The notes under the pieces: generated by a model | Seen by the model: only the letters and a program-made list of their open reading frames with translations | Database searches by the model: none | Told to the model about the DNA's origin: nothing | In this document: positions 35,027 through 41,946 of the stretch, piece after piece | How positions within the stretch are numbered: the stretch's first letter is position 1 | Layout: each line of letters opens with the position of its first letter | Made by a program: the position numbers and the translations under genes | NCBI GenBank assembly: GCA_900012615.1 | Contig: LT009757.1 | Span: 1,643,851 to 1,707,850, forward strand | DNA from: Agrobacterium genomosp. 13 str. CFBP 6927 | GTDB taxonomy: Bacteria; Pseudomonadota; Alphaproteobacteria; Rhizobiales; Rhizobiaceae | DNA length: 64,000 nt | Reading direction: 5' to 3'

Positions 35027-36034
35027 ATGAAATACGATCGGTTCCTAACGACAGTCGAACTGCATACTTGCGGCGAAACCTTTCGTCTGGTCACGCAGGG
35101 TCTGCCGAAGATTCCCGGAAAGACGATTGTCGAGCGCATCACCTGGCTCCAGGAAAATGCGGATCACTATCGTCGTGCCGTGCTGCTGGAACCCCGCGGT
35201 CATAAGGATCTCTACGGTGGGTATCTGACGGAACCGGTAAGCCCGGAAGCGGACTTCGGCGTGATCTTCCTCAACAACATGGGTTATAGCCCCCATTGCG
35301 GCCACGGCGTTATTGCTCTTGCAACCGCAGCCGTGGAACTTGGCTGGATCGAGCGACAGGTGCCGGAAACGAAGGTGGGCATCGATGCTCCCTGCGGGTT
35401 TATCGAGGCCTATGTTCAGTGGGACGGCGAGCATACGGGTGCGGTGCGTTTCGTGAATGTGCCGTCCTTCATTTTCAGCCGCGACGTCACCGTTCATACG
35501 CCGACTTTCGGCGAGGTGACCGGCGACGTGGCTTATGGCGGCGCAACCTATTTTTATGTTGATGGCCGTAAGCACGGCGTTGAAATCCGCGAACACGATG
35601 CGCAGCGCGTCATGCAGCTCGGCTACGAGATCAAGGCCGCCGTCAATGCCAAGATGCCGTTCGTGCATCCGGAGATTCCGGAGTTCAACAACGTCTATGG
35701 CGTTATGGTCTATGGCGATCCCCGCCACGAAGGGTCTAGCCAGGCCAATTGCTGCGTCTATGCCGATCGCGCGGTTGATCGTTCGCCCACTGGCTCGGGA
35801 ACGGCCGGTCGCGTTGCGCAGCTCTATCTTCGGGGCGAAATGACCGCCGAGGATACGCTGATCAATGAATCGATCATCGGTACGATCTTCAAGGGGCGGG
35901 TACTCTCCAAGGCAAAGGTCGGTAGTTTCGATGCGGTCATCCCGGAAGTGGAAGGCACCGCATCCATTTGCGGCTTCGCCAATTGGGTGATCGATGAAGC
36001 CGATCCGCTCAAGTACGGTTTTCTGGTGGCATGA
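35027..36034 (+). CDS. trans-3-hydroxy-L-proline dehydratase (proline racemase family, Cys/Thr type)
   Basis: A 335-residue member of the proline racemase superfamily. The first catalytic motif S-P-H-C-G-H holds Cys91, but the second, S-P-T-G-S-G-T, has Thr255 where racemases have Cys. The Cys/Thr pair is the mark of trans-3-hydroxy-L-proline dehydratase, which makes delta1-pyrroline-2-carboxylate. The reductase that uses this product is encoded directly after it, overlapping by ATGA. ATG 35027 has AAAGGGAGA upstream. Confidence 0.85.
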   Translation: MKYDRFLTTVELHTCGETFRLVTQGLPKIPGKTIVERITWLQENADHYRRAVLLEPRGHKDLYGGYLTEPVSPEADFGVIFLNNMGYSPHCGHGVIALATAAVELGWIERQVPETKVGIDAPCGFIEAYVQWDGEHTGAVRFVNVPSFIFSRDVTVHTPTFGEVTGDVAYGGATYFYVDGRKHGVEIREHDAQRVMQLGYEIKAAVNAKMPFVHPEIPEFNNVYGVMVYGDPRHEGSSQANCCVYADRAVDRSPTGSGTAGRVAQLYLRGEMTAEDTLINESIIGTIFKGRVLSKAKVGSFDAVIPEVEGTASICGFANWVIDEADPLKYGFLVA

Positions 36035-36951
36035 CGATGGTTAAGCACTTCAACGCAACATCGACCGAGGCCCTGCTGCCTTTCGCTCTGCTGGTAGCGG
36101 AACTGGAAAAAACGGTTGTGGAATATGCGGACGGAAAGATCGTCAGCCCGGAACGGCTGGTGGTTCCCCTGGCGGCCGGCGGCGTCATGCTTTCCATGCC
36201 TGCGAGCGCTCAGGACATTGCAAGCCACAAACTGGTCAATGTCTGCCCGTCGAATGCTTCGCGTGATCTCGCGACGATCAACGGGGAAGTCGTCGCCTAT
36301 GATGCTCTCACAGGGGTTTCCCTGTTTGCGCTCGATGGGCCGACCGTCACTGGGCGGCGAACGGCGGCGGTGACCCTTCTGGCGATCAGCCGGCTGCGGA
36401 AAGAACCGCCGAAGGTTGTTGCGATCATCGGCACCGGCAAACAGGCGTCCACGCATGCACAGGCGCTTTCGTCTTTCTTTCCCGGGGTAGATCTGGTCGT
36501 CGCCGGCATTTCCCGGGAGGAAGAAGAGCAGTTTTGCGCACAGCATATCGACTGCGCCGTCAGGCCATTTGTGGATCGTGACTGGTCCCGCGTTGACGTG
36601 GTCGTGACATTAACCACCAGCAAGACGCCGGTTTACACGGAACCTGCGTCGCAGGAGCGGCTTGTCATAGGGGTAGGGGCCTTCACGCCGGATGCCGCGG
36701 AAATTGGGAGCGAGACCGTGTTGGCGAGCACCCTCATTGTCGATGATCCTGCTGGAGCGCGGCACGAGGCGGGCGATCTCATCCAGGCCAATGTCGACTG
36801 GTCCGCTGTGATTTCGCTCAGCAGCGTGCTGAAGGGAACGGCAGATGTCTCCTCAGGCCCGGTCTTCTTCAAAAGTGTGGGCTGCGCCGCCTGGGATCTG
36901 GCGGCTTGCCGCGTGGCCAGGGAGATGGTCGTACAAATGACCACAGGCTGA
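36031..36951 (+). CDS. Ornithine cyclodeaminase-family delta1-pyrroline-2-carboxylate reductase
   Basis: A 306-residue ornithine cyclodeaminase / mu-crystallin family protein. The NAD(P) motif is I-I-G-T-G-K-Q-A near residue 130; the family pattern G-P-T-V-T-G-R-R-T-A-A-V-T is present. LhpI-type members reduce delta1-pyrroline-2-carboxylate to L-proline. Its overlap (ATGA) with the dehydratase gene that makes this substrate strongly supports that role. Together they convert trans-3-hydroxyproline to proline. Confidence 0.83.
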   Translation: MTMVKHFNATSTEALLPFALLVAELEKTVVEYADGKIVSPERLVVPLAAGGVMLSMPASAQDIASHKLVNVCPSNASRDLATINGEVVAYDALTGVSLFALDGPTVTGRRTAAVTLLAISRLRKEPPKVVAIIGTGKQASTHAQALSSFFPGVDLVVAGISREEEEQFCAQHIDCAVRPFVDRDWSRVDVVVTLTTSKTPVYTEPASQERLVIGVGAFTPDAAEIGSETVLASTLIVDDPAGARHEAGDLIQANVDWSAVISLSSVLKGTADVSSGPVFFKSVGCAAWDLAACRVAREMVVQMTTG

Positions 36952-36959
36952 CGGCAATA

Positions 36960-36987
36960 TTGACTAAAATTGACTATCGTATACGAT
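36960..36987 (+). promoter_or_regulatory. Promoter with GntR operator before the importer operon
   Basis: TTGACT (36960-36965) and TACGAT (36982-36987) are spaced 16 bp apart. The perfect palindrome ATCGTATACGAT (36976-36987) covers the -10. The layout is the same as at 34945-34972. Confidence 0.72.
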
Positions 36988-37037
36988 ATTTTGCGTAAGC
37001 TCACGGGTCGCCTCGTCAGGTCAAATGAGCGCTTCAA

Positions 37038-37049
37038 ATAGTATACGAT
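37038..37049. promoter_or_regulatory. Second GntR operator before the importer operon
   Basis: ATAGTATACGAT differs by one base from the palindrome ATCGTATACGAT. It lies 62 bp downstream of the copy at 36976 and 43 bp before the binding-protein start, which would permit looping or cooperative repression. Confidence 0.65.
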
Positions 37050-37092
37050 AGTCGATATTCCAACGTTAACCTATAAAAAGAGAGGAACTGAC

Positions 37093-37914
37093 ATGAAAAA
37101 ATTTATCCCCCTTATGGCGCTCGCTGCTGTCGCGATGTCTGGTGCGGCCGCGCAGGCAGACCAGCTCGACGATATCATCAGCGCCGGTAAACTTCGCTGC
37201 GCCGTGCAACTCGACTTCCCGCCGAACGGATCGCGTGATGCGAACAACAATCCGATCGGTTTCGACGTTGATTATTGCAAGGATCTTGGCGCGGCACTGG
37301 GCGTTGATGTTGAAATCGTCGATACGCCTGAAAACGACCGTATCCCGGCGATCCTGTCGGGTCGCGCGGATGTCGCCGTTGCCGTCGCTTCCGATACATT
37401 GGAGCGCGCCAAGACTGTAGGCTTCTCAATCCCCTATTTTGTGTTCGAGACGATCGTGCTGGCGCGCGAGGATTCGGGCATCAAGGCGCCGGACGACATC
37501 AAGGGGCATACGGTCGGAGGGCCCGCAGGTGCTTATGAAACGCTTGCTCTTGCCAAGGAGGTCGAGAAGAAGAGCGATACCGGCGCAAAGATGCTGACGT
37601 TCCAGACCCAGTCGGACACGTTCCTGGCACTCGGTCAGAAGCGGATCGATGCGACTTATACGACCTCCACGATTGCAGCGGCCATCATCGAATCCGGTAA
37701 ATATCCCGGCCTCAAGGTCGTCGGTCCCGCACCCGTTGACGCCGACTATTGCGCGCTGATTGTCAAGCGCCAGGAACAGGGCTGGCTCAACTACGTGAAC
37801 CTGTTCCTGAACCGTCAGGTGCGCTCCGGTCGCTACGCAGAGCTTTACAAGAAATGGATTGGTGAAGACGTCGGTGCGGCGCCTGACCTGACCGTACCCG
37901 GCGTCTATCGCTAA
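37093..37914 (+). CDS. Amino acid ABC transporter substrate-binding protein
   Basis: A 273-residue periplasmic binding protein of solute-binding family 3. The Sec signal peptide is M-K-K-F-I-P-L-M...A-Q-A near residue 23. The conserved family start L-D-D-I-I-S-A-G-K-L-R-C-A-V and F-D-V-D-Y-C-K-D-L are present. It likely binds hydroxyproline, proline or a related compound, since the same operon ends with a hydroxyproline epimerase-type enzyme. A stable hairpin follows its stop, which often gives binding proteins an excess over the permeases. Confidence 0.9.
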   Translation: MKKFIPLMALAAVAMSGAAAQADQLDDIISAGKLRCAVQLDFPPNGSRDANNNPIGFDVDYCKDLGAALGVDVEIVDTPENDRIPAILSGRADVAVAVASDTLERAKTVGFSIPYFVFETIVLAREDSGIKAPDDIKGHTVGGPAGAYETLALAKEVEKKSDTGAKMLTFQTQSDTFLALGQKRIDATYTTSTIAAAIIESGKYPGLKVVGPAPVDADYCALIVKRQEQGWLNYVNLFLNRQVRSGRYAELYKKWIGEDVGAAPDLTVPGVYR

Positions 37915-37931
37915 GCGGTTCTCCTGTCATC

Positions 37932-37964
37932 AATGGCGCTCGATCGGGATTGACGAGCGCCATT
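37932..37964 (+). terminator. Hairpin between binding-protein and permease genes
   Basis: AATGGCGCTCG (37932-37942) and CGAGCGCCATT (37954-37964) form a perfect 11-bp stem with an 11-base loop, 18 bp after the binding-protein stop. There is no T run. It probably attenuates or protects the upstream message rather than ending all transcription. Confidence 0.65.
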
Positions 37965-38108
37965 CAAGAGCCCGGTGCCGCCTCGGCAGATGCTGCTATC
38001 GCCAACGAATGGACGCGGTAGCCGCTGCCCCCGAGACTTTCCGTGCTCGTAGATTCCTTCTTGTACGCATGGCTGCGCCGCGTGCGTTGACAGAGAATGA
38101 GGTCACAA

Positions 38109-38771
38109 ATGGACTATCAATTTCAATGGAGACCTGTGCTGCGGGCTCTTCCGGAGATGCTGTGGGGCGCTTTGGAAACGATTGAGATCGCGGGCCTGGC
38201 CATGATGCTTGGAACGATCCTTGCAATTTTCTTGGCTCTGGCCAAACGCTCCGGAAAAAAATACCTGTCCCTGCCTGCGGATATGTGGATCGAGACCGCC
38301 AGAAACACTCCAGCGCTCTTCCAGATCTACATGCTCTATTTTGGCCTGGGGTCACTCGGTCTTCAGGTCGGTTCCTATGCCGCGCTGCTGTTCGGCATCA
38401 CCTTCAACAATGCCGGCTATCTTGCCGAGACGTTTCGCGGCGGCTTTGCAGCCGTTCCGGAAACGCAGACGCGGGCGGCGCGTTCGCTTGGCCTGGGCGC
38501 GGTGCAGACGCAGTGGTATATCGTGATCCCGCAGATGCTGCGCGCCGTCTTCCACGCCATGACAAACCAGATGGTGTGGTCCGTTCTGATGAGCTCTCTC
38601 GGGGTTATCGTCGGCCTGACCACGGATCTCACCGGCGTCACCCAGGAACTCAACGTCGTGACCTATAGAACCTTTGAGTATTTCTTCGTCGCGGCATGCC
38701 TCTACTACGTCATTTCCAAGGCCTTCACGCTGTCGTCGCGCATCGTGGCCTGGCGCCTGTTTCGATACTAG
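38109..38771 (+). CDS. Amino acid ABC transporter permease (HisQ/GlnP type)
   Basis: An inner-membrane permease of 220 residues with about five segments. The EAA-type loop is seen in A-A-R-S-L-G-L-G near residue 125. ATG 38109 has GAGG upstream; ATG 38097 in the same frame is less good. It pairs with the permease that starts 10 bp after it. Confidence 0.88.
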   Translation: MDYQFQWRPVLRALPEMLWGALETIEIAGLAMMLGTILAIFLALAKRSGKKYLSLPADMWIETARNTPALFQIYMLYFGLGSLGLQVGSYAALLFGITFNNAGYLAETFRGGFAAVPETQTRAARSLGLGAVQTQWYIVIPQMLRAVFHAMTNQMVWSVLMSSLGVIVGLTTDLTGVTQELNVVTYRTFEYFFVAACLYYVISKAFTLSSRIVAWRLFRY

Positions 38772-38780
38772 GAGGTCGCG

Positions 38781-39434
38781 ATGTATTTCGGTGGATCATT
38801 TTCGTGGGGCGACCTTCAATTCCTGTTGTCGGGAGCCGTGACCACACTTTCAATCACCCTTGTTGCGGTTGTCATCGGCACCGTCCTCGGTGTCCTTTTC
38901 GGCCTTGTCCGGGCCGGCGCGCCATGGTGGATCGGCAACTCGCTAGGCGCCGTCCTCGACGTCTTCCGGTCGGTGCCGCTTCTTATCCAGCTCGTGTTGT
39001 TCAACTCGTTCAACAGCATGCTCAAGCTCAACTGGCCGACCTTTGTCGTCGGCTGTGTTTGCCTTGGGATTTACGCTTCCGCCTTCTGCACCGAGATCGT
39101 CAGAAGCGGTGTCGGCGCGGTCCCCCAGACGACGCGTCGCGCGGCGCGGTCTCTCGGCCTCAGCTGGCGGCAGGAATTGACGTCGATAACGCTGCCGATC
39201 GCCACCCGGATCGTCTTTCCGAGCTGGATCGGTCTCACGCTTGGCGTGATGAAGGACACCGCGCTCGTTCTCTGGATCGGCATAGTCGAACTTTTGCGAA
39301 GCTCGCAAATCGTAACATCGCGCGTTCAGGAGCCACTGCTGATCCTCGGCATCACCGGCCTGATCTACTTCGCGATGAGTTTTCCAATCGCCAGGCTCGG
39401 CAATCAACTTGAGAAGAAGTGGGGCACGCAATGA
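38781..39434 (+). CDS. Amino acid ABC transporter permease (HisM type)
   Basis: The second permease, 217 residues, with a membrane topology like its partner and the loop A-A-R-S-L-G-L-S-W-R near residue 120. A strong ribosome binding site (GGAGG) precedes ATG 38781. Its stop overlaps the start of the ATPase gene by ATGA. It completes the transmembrane heterodimer for polar amino acid uptake. Confidence 0.88.
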   Translation: MYFGGSFSWGDLQFLLSGAVTTLSITLVAVVIGTVLGVLFGLVRAGAPWWIGNSLGAVLDVFRSVPLLIQLVLFNSFNSMLKLNWPTFVVGCVCLGIYASAFCTEIVRSGVGAVPQTTRRAARSLGLSWRQELTSITLPIATRIVFPSWIGLTLGVMKDTALVLWIGIVELLRSSQIVTSRVQEPLLILGITGLIYFAMSFPIARLGNQLEKKWGTQ

Positions 39435-40150
39435 TCGCCATCGAAAACGTACACAAACAATTCGGTACGCTGCATGTCCTGAAAGGCGTGGATCTGACGG
39501 TTCAGAAGGGCGAAGTCCTGTCGATGATCGGCGGTTCGGGGTCTGGAAAGTCGACGATGCTGATGTGCATCAACGGCCTTGAGGGGATTCAGCAGGGACG
39601 TATTACCGTCGATGGCGTGGAGGTTCACGCCAAGGCTACCGACCTCAACAAGCTGCGCAGGCGCATCGGTATCGTCTTCCAGCAGTGGAATGCCTTTCCG
39701 CATCTTACCGTCCTCGAAAACGTTACGCTGGCTCCGCGGAAGGTTCTTGGGAAATCACGGGAAGAGGCCGAGGCCATCGCAATCGAGCAATTGTCGCATG
39801 TGGGACTGAAGGAAAAGCTCGGCGTATTTCCGTCGCGCCTTTCCGGCGGCCAGCAGCAACGCATGGCAATCGCGAGGGCGCTTGCGATGTCTCCTGACTA
39901 CATGCTGTTCGATGAGGTTACATCAGCGCTCGATCCGCAGCTTGTTGGCGAAGTGCTCGATACGATGCGCATGTTGTCGAAGGAAGGCATGACGATGATC
40001 GTCGTCACCCACGAAATGCGTTTCGCCCGGGAAGTGTCCGATCGCGTTGCCTTCTTCCGGGAGGGGCGCATTCACGAGATCGGCTCGCCGGAGCAGATTT
40101 TCGAGAATCCCCAGAAGCCGGAAACCGCGGCTTTCCTGAAGTCCATCTGA
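39431..40150 (+). CDS. Amino acid ABC transporter ATP-binding protein
   Basis: The ATPase (239 residues). It has Walker A G-G-S-G-S-G-K-S-T, signature L-S-G-G-Q-Q-Q-R, Walker B M-L-F-D-E-V-T, and the H-loop V-T-H-E-M-R. ATG 39431 sits in the ATGA overlap with the permease; GTG 39419 in the same frame is less likely. It powers the binding-protein-dependent importer of region 3. Confidence 0.92.
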   Translation: MIAIENVHKQFGTLHVLKGVDLTVQKGEVLSMIGGSGSGKSTMLMCINGLEGIQQGRITVDGVEVHAKATDLNKLRRRIGIVFQQWNAFPHLTVLENVTLAPRKVLGKSREEAEAIAIEQLSHVGLKEKLGVFPSRLSGGQQQRMAIARALAMSPDYMLFDEVTSALDPQLVGEVLDTMRMLSKEGMTMIVVTHEMRFAREVSDRVAFFREGRIHEIGSPEQIFENPQKPETAAFLKSI

Positions 40151-40182
40151 ACCGCTCTGGTTGTAATCGAGGAAACTGAACA

Positions 40183-41211
40183 GTGCGCTCATCCAAGATC
40201 GTTCACGTCGTCAGCTGCCATGCTGAAGGTGAAGTCGGCGACGTCATCGTCGGTGGCGTCGCTCCTCCTCCGGGATCCACGATCTGGGACCAGGCGCGCT
40301 GGATTGCCGAAGACGAAACCCTCCGCAACTTCGTTCTCAACGAACCGCGCGGCGGCGTCTTTCGGCACGTCAACCTGCTGGTGCCGCCGAAGGACCCGAA
40401 GGCACAAATGGGCTGGATCATCATGGAACCGGCCGATACGCCGCCGATGTCGGGATCGAACTCGATGTGTGTCTCGACGGTTCTGTTAGACACGGGGATT
40501 ATCCCGATGCAGGAACCGATCACACGTCTGGTCCTCGAGGCACCAGGAGGCCTGATCGATATCGAGGCTGAGTGCCGAAACGGCAAGGCTGAGCGTATCC
40601 GCGTTCGCAATGTGGCCTCTTTTGCCGACAAGCTCGACGTCAAGCTGGAGGTGGAAGGGGTGGGCACGGTAACCGTTGATACCGCCTATGGCGGCGACAG
40701 CTTCGTTATCGTCGATGCGGCTTCGCTTGGTCTCAGTCTCAGTCCCGATCAGGCACGTGACATTGCTCACATGGGCATGAGGATTACGGATGCAGCCAAT
40801 GAACAACTCGGGTTCAAACATCCTGCGAATGACTGGAATCACATCTCATTCTGCCAGATGACCGACCCGGTGTTCATGAAAGACGGCGTTCTGCATGGCA
40901 GGAACGCCGTTGCAATCCGGCCGGGCAAGATTGACCGCTCGCCCTGTGGCACGGGTTGTTCCGCACGGATGGCGGTACTCCATGCCAAGGGATTGATGAA
41001 AGTTGGTGACAGGTTCGTGGGCACCTCACTGCTTGACAGCGAGTTCCATTGCAGCATCGATGAGGAGAGTGAGATCAACGGCGTGCCGGCAATCAGACCG
41101 ATCTTGTCTGGTCGCGCCTGGATCATTGGCACCAAGCAGCTGATGGTGGATCCGGCCGATCCGTTCCAGAGCGGTTATCGCGTCTCCGATACCTGGCCAA
41201 TGGATCATTGA
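40183..41211 (+). CDS. Proline racemase-family hydroxyproline 2-epimerase (Ser/Cys type)
   Basis: A 342-residue proline racemase-superfamily protein. Its first catalytic motif reads M-S-G-S (Ser90 in place of the usual Cys) and the second, S-P-C-G-T-G-C, keeps Cys255. The Ser/Cys pair has been described for a group of 4-hydroxyproline 2-epimerases, so epimerisation of a hydroxyproline at C2 is likely, though the substrate should be tested. The start is GTG 40183 after GAGGAA. It is in one transcript with the amino-acid importer and followed by a tautomerase gene. Confidence 0.78.
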   Translation: MRSSKIVHVVSCHAEGEVGDVIVGGVAPPPGSTIWDQARWIAEDETLRNFVLNEPRGGVFRHVNLLVPPKDPKAQMGWIIMEPADTPPMSGSNSMCVSTVLLDTGIIPMQEPITRLVLEAPGGLIDIEAECRNGKAERIRVRNVASFADKLDVKLEVEGVGTVTVDTAYGGDSFVIVDAASLGLSLSPDQARDIAHMGMRITDAANEQLGFKHPANDWNHISFCQMTDPVFMKDGVLHGRNAVAIRPGKIDRSPCGTGCSARMAVLHAKGLMKVGDRFVGTSLLDSEFHCSIDEESEINGVPAIRPILSGRAWIIGTKQLMVDPADPFQSGYRVSDTWPMDH

Positions 41212-41221
41212 GGTTGCCAGG

Positions 41222-41425
41222 ATGCCAATTGTAAAAGTTGAACTCTTTCCGGGCCGTAGCCCCGAGAAGAAGGCGGAACTCGCCAAGGCTATCACCGACA
41301 CGCTTGAAAGGGTGGGTGGGATCAGGCCGGAAGCAACAGTCGTGTTGTTCGTTGATATTGCGCCCGACAACTGGTTCGTTGCTGGTGCGCCGCTGGCGAG
41401 CAGTGGATTTGTTTCAAATAGCTGA
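41222..41425 (+). CDS. 4-oxalocrotonate tautomerase-family protein
   Basis: A small protein of 67 residues in the 4-OT / MIF-like superfamily. The N-terminus M-P-I-V-K-V supplies the catalytic Pro2 after Met removal, and the usual F-P-G-R-S-x-E-K-K-A-E-L-A follows. It lies 10 bp after the epimerase gene. It probably isomerises an enol/keto intermediate, perhaps helping an imine or keto acid in the hydroxyproline path. Confidence 0.82.
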   Translation: MPIVKVELFPGRSPEKKAELAKAITDTLERVGGIRPEATVVLFVDIAPDNWFVAGAPLASSGFVSNS

Positions 41426-41428
41426 TGC

Positions 41429-41462
41429 TGGCAAATCCTGTCCGTCGCGACAGGATTTGCCA
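41429..41462 (+). terminator. Rho-independent-type terminator of the importer operon
   Basis: TGGCAAATCCTGTC (41429-41442) and GACAGGATTTGCCA (41449-41462) form a perfect 14-bp stem with a 6-base loop, followed by TTCTTTG. It is placed right after the tautomerase stop and ends the operon. Confidence 0.82.
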
Positions 41463-41634
41463 TTCTTTGGTTTGTAGATTCAAGTCCGGTTGAACAAGGC
41501 CATTGCCTGCCGCTACACGCGCAACTGCGAACGGAAACAGGCTTCATTGCCTCGCGGAAAAGACCGTTTCAGCGAATGTCGCAATCACCTGCCTATTGTG
41601 AAACCATTCGCATCACCGCCGGATTTTATGCGGG

Positions 41635-41751
41635 TCACCCGCGTGGCGAATAACAATGGTACCAGATGTTGGCTTTTCCAAGCAGGACCATGATCGTCTC
41701 TGCCCACGACAGGGCAGGCTCTTTCGTTCCACTGAGTATAGTTGTCGGCAT
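41635..41751 (-). CDS. Possible 38-residue small protein
   Basis: A very short frame on the minus strand that begins M-P-T-T-I-L-S-G-T-K-E-P and ends C-Y-S-P-R-G. The only strong evidence is an unusually good ribosome binding site, GGGAGGA about 7 bases before the ATG. The protein has one short hydrophobic stretch (I-M-V-L-L) but no recognisable family. It could be a leader peptide or a truncated remnant. Low confidence; it lies about 195 bp after the transketolase stop on the same strand. Confidence 0.3.
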   Translation of the reverse strand: MPTTILSGTKEPALSWAETIMVLLGKANIWYHCYSPRG

Positions 41752-41810
41752 TTTTAATCCTCCCAATTAAAGTGCTGTTTCGATAACTCATGATGACCTT
41801 AAGCCATTTT

Positions 41811-41838
41811 TTCGGAATTATTCCTCGGTAATTCCGAA
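41811..41838. repeat. Perfect 10-bp inverted repeat
   Basis: TTCGGAATTA (41811-41820) and TAATTCCGAA (41829-41838) are perfect inverted arms with an 8-base spacer. The flank on the minus side is A-rich rather than T-rich, so it is not a usual terminator for the transketolase. It may be an operator for the small ORF. Confidence 0.55.
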
Positions 41839-41946
41839 CACAGAATTCATAATATCTGTGAGCCTCCACGAGCCGCCATTCCTCCTGCTGCCGGCGATGA
41901 ATGCCCACAGCAGGAGTGTTTTCGAGTTCCTGTGCGACGCGTTTGA

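Larger units (their letters stand above)
41463..41946. other. Intergenic region with possible small ORF and palindrome
   Basis: About 480 bp without a family-recognised gene. The only candidate gene is the 38-codon ORF at 41635-41751 (minus). A 28-bp inverted repeat is at 41811-41838. A 107-codon frame on the minus strand at 41585-41908 lacks an RBS and has no family resemblance, so I do not call it. The region could be a decayed remnant between two operons. Confidence 0.5.

Noticed and set aside
41585..41908. A 107-codon minus-strand frame in the 41.5-41.9 kb gap
   Set aside because: No RBS or family similarity; the shorter 38-codon frame with a strong RBS in another phase is more credible.
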